The notes beneath the pieces were generated by a model, which was not told the DNA's origin, ran no database searches, and saw only the letters and a program-made list of their open reading frames with translations. A DNA stretch of 64,000 nucleotides from JBBQNY01 sp038255255 (GTDB lineage: Bacteria > Pseudomonadota > Gammaproteobacteria > Xanthomonadales > Ahniellaceae), in NCBI GenBank assembly GCA_038255255.1, contig JBBSLL010000011.1:1-64000 (forward strand), in the 5' to 3' direction. Positions within the stretch are counted from its first letter, which is position 1, and every line of letters begins with the position of its first letter. A program made the translations under genes and the position numbers. Of this stretch, positions 20,866-30,100 are shown piece after piece.

Positions 20866-21012
20866 CCTTCTCCCCGCATGCGGGGAGAAGGTGCCGAAGG
20901 CGGCTGAGGGGCCGCTTTCGGGCGTGCGGATCACGCAAGAGTATGAGCGACGTTTGGCGCCCCTCATCCGGCGCTGCGCGCCACCTTCTCCCCGTTGACA
21001 CGGGGCGAAGGT
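20866..21012. repeat. CCTTCTCCCC palindromes between liuB and the DUF1501 gene
   Basis: The spacer contains ACCTTCTCCCCGCATGCGGG continuing as GAGAAGGT (20868-20892), a nearly perfect palindrome. A second, imperfect copy of the motif lies at 20980-21012 (CCACCTTCTCCCCG and CGGGGCGAAGGT), with CCCCTCATCCGG and GGCTGAGGGGCC between them. This is a BIME-like arrangement. It also separates the liuB promoter region from the end of the upstream same-strand gene. Confidence 0.65.
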
Positions 21013-21019
21013 ATTCCCG

Positions 21020-22519
21020 TCAGGCGGCCATGAAGCCGAGGTCGGAGCTGGCGAATTGCCCGAGGTTCGGGAAGATCGTAGCCAGCGTCGTCGGATCCGT
21101 CACGCCCATCCAGCGCGCAAGGGTCGCCGCGTACTGTTCGACCGCAACCTGTGGGATCAGCTGGCCGCTCGAAAAGCTGATGGGCCCGTTGAGCAGAAGA
21201 TCGGGATATCCGCCGTACAGGCGCCCGCCGAGTACCTGCGTGCCGCCCATCACCATCGCAACGCTGCCCCAGGCATGGTCGGAGCCATTGCCGTTCGAGC
21301 TGAGCGTCCGCGCGAATTCGCTCATGGTGAATGTCGTGACTTCGTTCTGCGCGCCAAACTCGCCGAGCGCCGTGTAGAACAAGGACATCGCCTCCGACAC
21401 GCGCTGGAGCAGCCCGGCGTGGCCGTTGGCGCCCGCGGACATCAAGCCGTCATGCAGGTCGAAACCGCCAAGGCGCACGAAGTAGATCTGCCGCTGGTGC
21501 TGCAACTGGAAAGCCGTGTCGCGGGATACCTTGATCATGCGCGCGACCATGCGCAACTGGTTCGCCAGAGTCTCGTTGGGAAATACCGTCGAGACCATCC
21601 CCTCAGGGCTGTTGAGCGCCGGATTGAGGATGTCGTAGACGCTTTGCGCACGGTTCATCACGGCCTGGTATTCCGTCGCGAACGGCGACGTATTGCTCCC
21701 GGCCAGGATCGCGTCGATCGCAGTGCGCCGCGCAAGCGCGGCGGTCCCCGCGGTCGGAGTTCCGCCGACGTTGAGCGCGTTGAGGCCGCCGCTGCCGAGC
21801 TGGTACGGAAACGTCTGCACGCCGATTTCGAAACGGTTGTCGCCTGCTATCGAAATACAGGGCGACAGTGTCTGGTTGAAGTTCTGGTTCCGGACGGCAT
21901 CCCCCACGGTTCCGCCCCAGCCGACGCTCGACGAACCGGCACGACCGAAATGCCACTGGTACTGCTGGTCGCTGTGCGAGTAGAGCTGCGGCGGGCGCGT
22001 GCCGGGTGCGTTGGTGTTGTACTCGGTCTTGGTGATCGGCCGGGTCAACGTGCCTACGTTCGGAACGAGTGCGAGGCGGTTCTGCTGGTACATCGCGCGC
22101 AGGTCGAGCATGCCGCGGTCGTCGTTCGTGGCCGCGCCCCCGGGAATGCCGGGATGCAGTGCGTACTCCGCGCTGCTCGCCGCATCGATGATCTGCGTGG
22201 TGGCGAGGAGGCCCCTGTCCAGCGCCAGCCCGGAAGGGTTGGCAGCGGCGTCGTACACGCCGCCGCGCGCCGCCGCGTAGGCGTTGTAACGCGTCTGGTC
22301 GTACGGCACGAGCATGTTCCATGCGTCGTTGCCACCGTCGAGGTACACGCAGACGAGCGCCTTGTAGCCGGTGACGGTGCCCTTTGCTGCGGCGAGTGCC
22401 GAACCGACCAGGCCGAACTGGGGAATGATGGCAGCGGCGCCGCCGCAGCCGATGGCGCCGGCGAGGCCTTGCAGAAACTCGCGGCGCGAAGCGCGTGACT
22501 GGCGTGAGCAGGTATTCAT
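21020..22519 (-). CDS. DUF1501 family protein with Tat signal
   Basis: This 499-residue protein belongs to the DUF1501 (sulfatase-like alkaline-phosphatase fold) group. The N-terminus carries a twin-arginine signal (SRREFLQGLAGAIG then an Ala-rich stretch), so it is exported folded. Typical segments are LVCVYLDGGNDAWNMLVPYD and TFTMSEFARTLSSNGNGSDHAWGS. The ATG at 22519 is chosen because GAGGAG lies 6 nt upstream of it. It lies just downstream of the DUF1800 gene (10 bp apart), the usual pairing for these two families in proteobacteria. Function unknown. Confidence 0.88.
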   Translation of the reverse strand: MNTCSRQSRASRREFLQGLAGAIGCGGAAAIIPQFGLVGSALAAAKGTVTGYKALVCVYLDGGNDAWNMLVPYDQTRYNAYAAARGGVYDAAANPSGLALDRGLLATTQIIDAASSAEYALHPGIPGGAATNDDRGMLDLRAMYQQNRLALVPNVGTLTRPITKTEYNTNAPGTRPPQLYSHSDQQYQWHFGRAGSSSVGWGGTVGDAVRNQNFNQTLSPCISIAGDNRFEIGVQTFPYQLGSGGLNALNVGGTPTAGTAALARRTAIDAILAGSNTSPFATEYQAVMNRAQSVYDILNPALNSPEGMVSTVFPNETLANQLRMVARMIKVSRDTAFQLQHQRQIYFVRLGGFDLHDGLMSAGANGHAGLLQRVSEAMSLFYTALGEFGAQNEVTTFTMSEFARTLSSNGNGSDHAWGSVAMVMGGTQVLGGRLYGGYPDLLLNGPISFSSGQLIPQVAVEQYAATLARWMGVTDPTTLATIFPNLGQFASSDLGFMAA

Positions 22520-22529
22520 CGTCATCTCC

Positions 22530-24284
22530 TCAGCGCTGCGTCGCGAATTCGGGGGCCAGCGAAGCGACATGGACCAGTGACCTGGCACGGTCTATGGCCG
22601 AGGCCGTGCTCAGAGGCGCGGTGGTCAACATCGTATTGAGTGCATTGCGGGTGGGTGTTGTCATCGTGCCGTACATCATGCGCAGGTTCACGAGATCGAT
22701 CATCGCCGTGGGGTTGCCGCTCACCGCGGTCAAAGGCGCAAGGTCGATGCTCGGTCGCGTGAGCAGCGGCGCGTTCGGGGTCCCGACCGGCGTCCCGGGC
22801 GGTCGTTCGAGCAAGCCGACGTAGCCGGTGTAGGAGTGCGTGTACAGCGTGTTGCCGACCGCCCAGATCGAACTCTCGTTGGTGATCTGGAATTCCGGAG
22901 AGAACAGGCCGGCGGCCGCGATCGGACCGGGCTGCTGGAAATCCGGCACGTAAAAATTGAAGACCGTCGGCGCCCGCAGCGGCGTCTGCGACATGCCCCG
23001 CGACGAAGTGCTGATGCGGATGTCCAGCGAGGGTTGTTGCACCGGCGGATTGCCGCTCAGATAAGGCGCCGGGGGCACGGCGTCCCACGCGCGCCAGAGC
23101 GCCGTCAGCCGCAGCACCGGCTCGCGCAACTTGCCGAAATTCGCAGTAGGCGACGCGTTGCGCGCGTCGGCGTCCATCAGGATCGCGCGCAGAACTGCGG
23201 CAAGGTCGCCGCGCTCACCCTGGCCGTTGTTCCCGAAGACCGTGGCCACGCGCTGGATGTAAGCCGGCGACGGGGTGCTCGTGGTGAAGCGCTGGATCAG
23301 CTGTCGCGAAATGAAGGGTGCCACGTTCGGATGGGCGTTGATGACGTTGAGCATCAGTCCGACGTCGGTGCCGCACACCTGGTTGGCCGGCAGCACGACA
23401 TCGCCAAGCACTGTTTTCGTGCCGACGTCGTGCTCGCCCTGCACGCAACTCATCGGCAGGTAGCCGAACGGCGGTGCATTGGTGCCGCCGAAAATGTTGT
23501 TCGGTGGCGCATTGGAGTAGGCGAAGCCCGTGAACAGGCGCGCCATTTCGGTGATCGTGTCCTGGTCGTAGGTCGGGACCGGCTGGCCCCCCAGCAGGAT
23601 GGGCGAGAAGTCGAGGTTGCGTTCGACCAGGCCAATCGAGAACAGCTGCATGACTTCACGCGCGTAGTTCTCGTCCGGCAGTCGAGTGCCCGCCGCGCGG
23701 CGGTTGCGGAAGTGGCTGAGGTACTTGCCCATCGTCGGGCTGAAGGTGACGTCGTTGATGAGCTGTCTGTAGGTTCCGGTACCGCCCCGCGCCAGCAGGT
23801 CCCAATACTCCGACATCTGGATGATGTCGTTGGTGATCGCGCCGTTGACGTCGGACACGACGAAGATCTGGCTCAGCGCCCACGCCATCCGCTGACGCAA
23901 CTGGTCGCGGCCCGTGAGCGCGGTGAGATAGAACCTGTCGACGCGCTGGTTCTGGTTGACCTCCTGCGCGGGTGTCATCGCGCGGAGTTGCACGTCAAGC
24001 GCCTCCATATGCGGGCGCGCCGCGGTGATGGGCATCGAGAGTTGCTGTTCGATCCAGAGATCGAAGCCGACGCGCCGCAGGTCAGCGATGGCCTGTGGTG
24101 TGGGGCCAAAGGTGGCCTGCGTCAGGAAGCGTGCAGCGTCGGCGTCGTTGGCAGGAAGGTCGCCCGGGGCGAATTCCTCGAAGTTGGCGCGGAAGACCGT
24201 GTCGTGGACCGCGGCTTGCGCCGCTGCGCAGGAGAAGAGCAGGCCCGCGGCGATCAGGGCCCATCGTGAAATGTGGAAATGCAT
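22530..24284 (-). CDS. DUF1800 family secreted protein
   Basis: This 584-residue protein begins with a signal peptide (LIAAGLLFSCAAAQA) and then the DUF1800 region: AARFLTQATFGPT, RQRMAWALSQIFVVS, NYAREVMQLFSIGL, and FTGFAYSN. Family members are almost always followed by a DUF1501 gene, as here, and are thought to be involved in export or envelope functions, but no activity is established. Just after the signal peptide the sequence reads HDTVFRANFEE, which resembles the FxxGFE motif usually found at C-termini of secreted proteins in this group. Confidence 0.88.
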   Translation of the reverse strand: MHFHISRWALIAAGLLFSCAAAQAAVHDTVFRANFEEFAPGDLPANDADAARFLTQATFGPTPQAIADLRRVGFDLWIEQQLSMPITAARPHMEALDVQLRAMTPAQEVNQNQRVDRFYLTALTGRDQLRQRMAWALSQIFVVSDVNGAITNDIIQMSEYWDLLARGGTGTYRQLINDVTFSPTMGKYLSHFRNRRAAGTRLPDENYAREVMQLFSIGLVERNLDFSPILLGGQPVPTYDQDTITEMARLFTGFAYSNAPPNNIFGGTNAPPFGYLPMSCVQGEHDVGTKTVLGDVVLPANQVCGTDVGLMLNVINAHPNVAPFISRQLIQRFTTSTPSPAYIQRVATVFGNNGQGERGDLAAVLRAILMDADARNASPTANFGKLREPVLRLTALWRAWDAVPPAPYLSGNPPVQQPSLDIRISTSSRGMSQTPLRAPTVFNFYVPDFQQPGPIAAAGLFSPEFQITNESSIWAVGNTLYTHSYTGYVGLLERPPGTPVGTPNAPLLTRPSIDLAPLTAVSGNPTAMIDLVNLRMMYGTMTTPTRNALNTMLTTAPLSTASAIDRARSLVHVASLAPEFATQR

Positions 24285-24503
24285 GGCAACGGATCCCCTT
24301 GTGCACGCAGGCGATTGGGCGCCCGCTCGACCGACAACACCACGAATATGTCTCGGAAGCGTGACGTGCCCGGCAACTTACGCCGACTTGGGCAAGCTGG
24401 CGACTCCGTCTGCCTCCCTCCATCAACCGTCGATCCTACCGGGCCGACACAAGCCAGCAACGCGCAGACCAGCGATGCGACTACACGCCCTGGACCGCGA
24501 CAT

Positions 24504-24538
24504 TAAAAAAAGCCGCCCGGTTTCCCGGGCGGCTTTTG
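24504..24538 (-). terminator. Rho-independent terminator after the first alanine-rich lipoprotein gene
   Basis: A GC-rich stem GCCGCCCGG-TTT-CCGGGCGGC (24512-24533 region) is flanked by A-runs on the left (AAAAAAA) and TTTT on the right. On the minus strand it reads as a strong hairpin followed by TTTTTTT, about 40 bp after the stop codon of the lipoprotein gene at 24577. The flanking runs would allow use from both sides. Confidence 0.85.
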
Positions 24539-24576
24539 GTGTCCAACGCGATGGGCGGCCAGGCCGCGCCAACGAG

Positions 24577-24972
24577 TTACTTCTTGGGGTTGGCGCTGTC
24601 GTCCATCTGCGCTTCGGCGGCATCTGCGGCAGCTTCGGCAGCGTCGGCGGCCTGCATGGTCTCTTCCTTCACTTCGGCAGAGGCGTCATGCATCGCGGCA
24701 GCCGCCTCCGCAGTGGCGGCTTCGGCTTCAGAAGCAACTGCTTCGCCGGTCGCTTCCACGGCGGTGCCCATGGCGTCGGCGGCATTCTCCATCGCGGCTG
24801 CGGCGGAGTCCTGCGCCACGTCAGCCTGCGCCTCTTCGACGGCAGCGTCGGCTTGCTCGCCGGCGGCTTCAGCTTCCTTGGCATCGGCCTGGGCGGCATC
24901 GGTAGACGGTGAATCGCACGCGGCGAGGGCGGCGGCCATGGCGGCGATCAATGCGATCTGCTTGAAATTCAT
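24577..24972 (-). CDS. Alanine-rich lipoprotein 1
   Basis: No named family is recognised. The 131-residue product starts with a lipoprotein signal peptide, IAAMAAALAAC, with the lipobox cysteine followed by DSPS. The mature part is almost all Ala, Glu, Asp, Met, Gln and Thr, with repeating AAEAA/AADAA heptad-like patterns, so it should form a long coiled-coil or helical rod. The start is set by the signal peptide (ATG 24972). It has its own terminator and resembles the next gene (25333) in design and sequence, so the two are probably tandem paralogues. A structural envelope role, like that of Lpp-type proteins, is a guess. Confidence 0.8.
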   Translation of the reverse strand: MNFKQIALIAAMAAALAACDSPSTDAAQADAKEAEAAGEQADAAVEEAQADVAQDSAAAAMENAADAMGTAVEATGEAVASEAEAATAEAAAAMHDASAEVKEETMQAADAAEAAADAAEAQMDDSANPKK

Positions 24973-25250
24973 TGGTTCTACTCCTGGATGAAAGTGACCC
25001 GGTTCTGGTTGCGGACGACGATCGCCGCGCTCCCCATTCGCCAGAGCGCGTAGCTTACGCATCGAGACTGCGAATGGAAGTGCAACGCCGACGGCCGTTC
25101 AGGCCGGGGGGAAGGGCGCTTTTTGATCCTTCCTGACGCGTTCAAACGGTTATCGGACCAATACGGGGTTCCAATCTGCACGCGTCAGAATTACGCCATT
25201 TATTCGCCAGAAAACGGGCCGCGTGATTTCACGAAATGCGAGCAAAAAAA
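24973..25250. other. Intergenic region upstream of alanine-rich lipoprotein 1
   Basis: With the flanking terminator, this is the longest gap in this part of the window (about 360 bp between the two lipoprotein genes). No gene is supported. It holds a 9-bp perfect inverted repeat CTGACGCGT/ACGCGTCAG (25133-25141 and 25180-25188), separated by 38 bp, which could be an operator or a structured leader of the downstream minus-strand gene. No confident -10/-35 pair was identified. Confidence 0.4.
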
Positions 25251-25279
25251 AACGGGCGCACCGAAGTGCGCCCGTTTGA
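25243..25279 (-). terminator. Rho-independent terminator after the second alanine-rich lipoprotein gene
   Basis: On the minus strand the sequence AAACGGGCGCAC-TTCG-GTGCGCCCGTTT is followed by TTTTTTT. The stem is perfect and closed by a UUCG tetraloop, one of the most stable RNA loops. It lies about 55 bp past the stop of the gene at 25333 and should give near-complete termination. Confidence 0.92.
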
Positions 25280-25332
25280 TTTTCGTTAATAAGAGCGGCT
25301 AATGGATCAGCCGGCTCCTAACCGACTAGCTC

Positions 25333-25698
25333 TTAGTCGACTTTCTCTGCATCGGTGCTAGCAGCTTCGGCGCGGTCTTCGGCGTCTTCGGCGGCATCGG
25401 CGAACGCGTCAGCAGCTTCTTCCGTCGGGGCAGTGGCAGCGGCGGCGGCAGCGTCGGCAGCCATCGCGGCGGCGTCTGCAGCCTGCTGCGCAGCGGCCTG
25501 GGCAGCCATCGCCTCAGCGGCGTCGTCAGCTGCACCGGTCATCGCGGCTTCCGAGGAGGCCTCGGCGGCGTCGGTGCTGGCTTCGGTGGCTTCGGCGGAT
25601 GCGTCGGTCGCAGCTTCCTGGGCCTGTTCGGCGTTGTCCTGGCAAGCGGCCAAGGCGAGAGCCATCGCGGCCGCAAGGGCCAATTTCTGCAGATTCAT
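25333..25698 (-). CDS. Alanine-rich lipoprotein 2
   Basis: This 121-residue product has the lipoprotein signal LALAAAMALALAAC followed by QDNAEQAQEA. The mature chain is a low-complexity Ala/Asp/Glu/Thr/Ser helix. It closely resembles lipoprotein 1 in layout (N-terminal MN..K.ALAAAMA.ALAAC) and is placed in tandem on the same strand, each gene with its own terminator, so the pair probably arose by duplication. The start is set by the signal peptide (ATG 25698). Function is unknown; expression is probably high, judged from the strong terminators. Confidence 0.8.
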   Translation of the reverse strand: MNLQKLALAAAMALALAACQDNAEQAQEAATDASAEATEASTDAAEASSEAAMTGAADDAAEAMAAQAAAQQAADAAAMAADAAAAAATAPTEEAADAFADAAEDAEDRAEAASTDAEKVD

Positions 25699-25793
25699 AA
25701 GTGCAATCTCCTGATGTGGAATAAACCGGGGATCACATGAACCCGGCGTTGTCTGGAACAAACTTGATTAAAGTCGCCAGCGCTGAAACTAGC

Positions 25794-26969
25794 TTACACA
25801 AGTTCCAGCGCGAGCGCAGTGGCTTCGCCACCGCCTATGCAGAGGGACGCAATTCCCCGCTTGCCGCCCCTTTGTCTCAGGGCGTTGACCAAGGTTACGA
25901 CAATTCTTGCCCCGGATGCACCTATGGGGTGCCCGAGAGCGGTTGCCCCGCCGTATACGTTCAGCTTCTCGTGGGGAACGCCGAGCTCGCGCATGGGCGC
26001 CATCGCGACGCAGGCGAACGCTTCGTTGATTTCGAAAAGGTCGACGTCGTCGACGGACCAGGACAGCTTTTCCAGAAGCCGCTTCACAGCGTTCACCGGC
26101 GCGGTCGTGAACCATTCGGGCTCGTGCGCGTGGCCAACATGGCCGACGATGCGGGCAATGGGCTTGAGCCCGGCGGTTGCTGCGGCTTCGGATGTCGCCA
26201 GCACGAGGGCTGCCGCGCCATCGGAAATCTTGGACGAAGTAGCGGCAGTGATGGTCCCGTCGCTCTTGAAGGCGGGCCGCAGGGAAGCGACCTTGCCCAG
26301 GTCGCAACGGGCCGGCTCCTCGTCGGTATCGATGACGGTGTCGCCCTTGCGTCCTTTCACCGTGACCGGCGCTATTTCCTTCGCGACGTGTCCCTCGTGC
26401 TGCGCCGCCAGGGCCCGCTCCACGCTCGCGGTTGCAAATGCATCCTGCTCTTCGCGCGTCATCGAGTACTTCGCGACGCACTGCTCTCCGAACACGCCCA
26501 TCGCCTTCCCGTCATACGGATTGGTCAGGCCGTCCCACGCCATGTGATCGAGCAGTTGGCCGTCCCCGAAGCGGATGCCGGTGCGCGACCCCATCACCAG
26601 ATGCGGCGCGTTGGTCATGCTTTCCATGCCGCCGGCGATGGCGAATTTGGCATTGCCGGCGCGCAGCGAATCGTGCGCGAACATGATGGCCTGCATCCCG
26701 GAGCCGCATACCTTGCTGACGGTGACGCAGGTCGCCGACGTGGGCACGCCCGCCGCGAGCGCTGCCTGGCGGGCGGGCGCCTGGCCGAGCCCGGCCGGCA
26801 ATACGCAACCCATGTACACCTCCTGGATTTTCGACGCATCGAGCGATGCTTCTTCGAGCGCCGCGCGGATCGCGGTTGCACCCAGCGTGGTGGCTGGCAC
26901 GCCGGTGAATTGGCCGAGCATGGAACCGATGGCGGTGCGCTTGGCACCGACGATGAAGATGTCGCTCAT
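25794..26969 (-). CDS. Acetyl-CoA C-acetyltransferase (thiolase)
   Basis: This 391-residue thiolase shows the nucleophile motif SKVCGSGMQAIMFA, the NVYGGATALGHPIGASGARIVVTL signature in two parts (NVYGGATALGHPIG and ASGAR) and the catalytic Cys region SLCIGGGEATAL. It interconverts two acetyl-CoA with acetoacetyl-CoA, which fits the end of leucine degradation, but it may also act in beta-oxidation or PHB metabolism. The ATG at 26969 is set by homology (MSDIFIVGAKRTA). A hairpin with a T-run sits 20 bp upstream. Confidence 0.93.
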   Translation of the reverse strand: MSDIFIVGAKRTAIGSMLGQFTGVPATTLGATAIRAALEEASLDASKIQEVYMGCVLPAGLGQAPARQAALAAGVPTSATCVTVSKVCGSGMQAIMFAHDSLRAGNAKFAIAGGMESMTNAPHLVMGSRTGIRFGDGQLLDHMAWDGLTNPYDGKAMGVFGEQCVAKYSMTREEQDAFATASVERALAAQHEGHVAKEIAPVTVKGRKGDTVIDTDEEPARCDLGKVASLRPAFKSDGTITAATSSKISDGAAALVLATSEAAATAGLKPIARIVGHVGHAHEPEWFTTAPVNAVKRLLEKLSWSVDDVDLFEINEAFACVAMAPMRELGVPHEKLNVYGGATALGHPIGASGARIVVTLVNALRQRGGKRGIASLCIGGGEATALALELV

Positions 26970-26988
26970 TCGAAACTCCCGGGATAGC

Positions 26989-27011
26989 AAAAAGGGCGGC
27001 GCGAGCCGCCC
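26989..27011 (-). promoter_or_regulatory. Terminator-like hairpin in the leader of the thiolase gene
   Basis: On the minus strand GGGCGGC-TCGC-GCCGCCC is followed directly by TTTTT, then by a GGGAG Shine-Dalgarno-like sequence and the thiolase ATG 20 bp on. The neighbouring gene upstream is divergent, so there is no obvious upstream transcript to terminate. The hairpin must therefore lie in the thiolase 5' leader or block stray transcription. Its effect is unknown. Confidence 0.5.
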
Positions 27012-27124
27012 ATTATCCCCGACAGCGCGCGCGTCGGCACTCGCTCGCGACGCAGCAGGCCTTCCCGGACGCCGGTACCTCGCCAACAGGCTATGCGACA
27101 CCGGTTTTGGGCTACGCTCGCCCG

Positions 27125-30100
27125 ATGCGGGGGCGTGTGGCTGGATACGTGATTGCGGCGGCGCTGTTGCTCACGGCGGGCGGCGCGACGCGCGTCGCGG
27201 CCGAGCCGCTCGAGCGCGTGCGCTTCCGCCACTACACCGTCGACGACGGACTCTCGAACCTCACTGCGCGCGTTGTCCTGCAGGACCGTGCCGGCTTCAT
27301 CTGGATCGGCACCCAGAACGGGCTCAACCGCTTCGACGGATACGAATTCCGCAAGTTCACGGGCGACGCCCGGAATCCGGATGCGCTGCGCGACGGCAGC
27401 ATCACTGCGCTGGCCGACGACGGGGATGGCGGCGTGTGGGTCGGATCGCTGTCGGGCGGCCTCGCGCGATATTCGGCGCGCACTTCGCGATTCACCACGA
27501 TCCTCGCGCGCCCCGGAGGCCTTGCGTCGGATGCGATCACCGCGCTTGTACGTGACCGGTCGGGCATGTTGTGGATCGGCAGTGGAGCAGGCCACCTGCA
27601 GCGATTCGACGCCGTGCGGAACCGGTTCGATCAACCCGCAGGCATGCCCGCGAACGGATTGGGCGCAATTCGTGCGTTGGCGCCGGTACGCGACGGTTCG
27701 ATGCTGGTGGCCAGCAGTCGCGGCTTTTGGCAGGTCGATGCGCGTGGCGACCGCTCCCGCGAATGGCGCGATCGCGACGGCGGTTCGATCAACGCGCATT
27801 CCATGGCGCAGGCCGCGAACGGCGAGATTGCCATCGGCACCACCAACGCCGGCGTGCTCCATGTCGATGAGAAGGGTCTTGAAGTCGCGCGCAGCACGAT
27901 GGCGGACGGACTCGCCGACAGCACGGTCCGCACGGTGTTGTTCGACCCGCAGGGGCGCTTGTGGGCAGGCACCAACGACGGATTGTCGCGTCTCGACCGG
28001 CGCGGCAGCGAACCGCGCACCTGGCGCTTCGGCGGTCAACAGGGGGGACTTTCCTCGGGTCGCGTGCAGACGCTCATGCATGATCGCGAAGGCATCCTCT
28101 GGGTAGGCACGTGGCTCAACGGAGTCAGCCTGTTCGATCCGCGCACCGAAGCGATCGCCGAATTGCGCACCGAAGAAGCGGATCCCGTGCGGCTCCCCGG
28201 CAGCGCGGTCCCGGGATTGCTCACGGATACCGACGGTACGGTGTGGCTCGGCGTGCTCGAAAGCGGCGGCCTCGTCCAATTCGACGTGCGCCGCGGGTTA
28301 TTGCGGCGCTATGCGCCACAGCCGGGGGTGGAGGGCCAATTGCCCAACGGCGTGGTGCAGCACATATTCCGTGACCGCAAGGGACGGCTCTGGGTCGCGA
28401 CCGCCGGCGGTGGACTCGCCTTTCTCGACCGCGGGTCGGAGCGATTCGGCGTGCTTCGACATGATCCCGCGGACCCGGGAAGCCTGCCGGGCGACGTGAT
28501 CCAGCGCGTGCTCGAAACACGCGGTGGCGACCTCTGGGTCGGGACGATCGAAAGCGGCGCTGCCATGCGTTGCGCGGATTGCACGGCTTTCAGGCGCTTC
28601 GGCGCGGACACGCTCGGTGGGAACTCCGTCAACGCAATTTTCGAAGACAGCGCGGGCGATGTCTGGATCGGGCTGCGACCGGGTGGACTCGTGCGCTACC
28701 GGCCACGCACGGGTGCGTTCGAGCGGTGGGCCGCCGAGCCCGGAAACCCGCGTGCACTGAGCCACGGAGCAGTCTCCGTTGTGATGGAGGACTCCAAGGC
28801 GAGAATCTGGCTTGGCACCCTGGGCGGCGGCATCGTCGAAGTGGTGATGGGACCAGAACGCATCGTGCGCACGTTCGAGACGTTCGCGTCGCGCGACGGG
28901 CTGGGCGCCGACGCCATCGGCGGGATCCTCGAGGACAGGGCCGGTACGCTGTGGATCAGCACCATCGGAGGCCTCAGCCGGTTCGATCCGGCGACGCGGC
29001 AAGTGGTGAACTTCGGCACATCCGAAGGCGCGCAGCCCTGGGGTTATTTCATCGGAGCCTACGACCGGCTACCCGACGGAAGACTGCTGTTCGGAGGATT
29101 GCGCGGCGTGACCGTCCTCGAACCCGCACGCGCCCGCAAGATCGACAATGCGCCCCGGGTCGTGGTCACGCGTGCCTTCGCGGGCAGTACCGCGGCGGAA
29201 CCGGGCGCGAACCTCATGACCGACGCACCAGGCGCCGCACGTGCCGCGCAGGCACTGAGGCTGCCGACCGGCAGCAACGATTTCGCGCTCGAGGTCTCTG
29301 CGTTGAGCTACGCGGCGCCGCTCGAACTGCGCTATGCGTACCGGCTGGACGGCTACGATTCCGACTGGATCATGACGGACCCGCGCCGTCGCCTGGCGAT
29401 GTATTCGAACCTCCCGCCCGGTCAATACGTGTTCCGCGCGCGCGCGCGTTACGCCGAGGGTGCGTGGGGGCCTGAATTGCACCTGCCGGTCGTCCTGCCT
29501 GCTTCATGGCATCAGACCGCTTCGGCACGCATCGGCCTGTTTCTCGGCGTCCTCGGCCTGTTGATGCTGCCGCTGTGGATGATCCGGCAGCACCTGCGCG
29601 AGCGCGAGCGGGCTGCGGCGGAACTTGCCCGGAGCGAGGATCGGCTGCGCCAGGCCTTGCACGGCAGTGGCGATGAACTGTGGGACGTCGACCTCATGAA
29701 AGGCGGCGGCATCGAACGTGTGAATCCGATCGGCCACATCAAGCCCTCCGCCGAATCGTTTGCCCTCACTTTCGAGAATTTCCTGACCGCGGTCCATCCT
29801 GACGACCGCGAAGCCTTTTCGCGCGCGCTGTCCGAACACCTCACCGGAAAGACTCCGGTGTTCGAGGTCGTGTACCGGCTCGAGCGGATCGATGGTGGCT
29901 GGGCCTGGCTGCGCTCCCGCGGCCGTATCAGTGGCCGCCAGGAAGACGGCCGCGCCAGCCGGCTGACGGGCATGACCGAGGACATCACCGCCCTCAAGGA
30001 AAGCGAGATCGCGCTGCAGAAGCTCAACGAGCAGCTCGACCTGCACGTGCGGGAGCGCACCATGGACCTGACGCACGCAAACGATCAGCTGCGCGTCACC

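Noticed and set aside
19182..21377. 731-codon open frame opposite to liuB and the start of the DUF1501 gene
   Set aside because: Composition and position show it to be the antisense shadow of liuB, with no start or ribosome-binding signal that fits.
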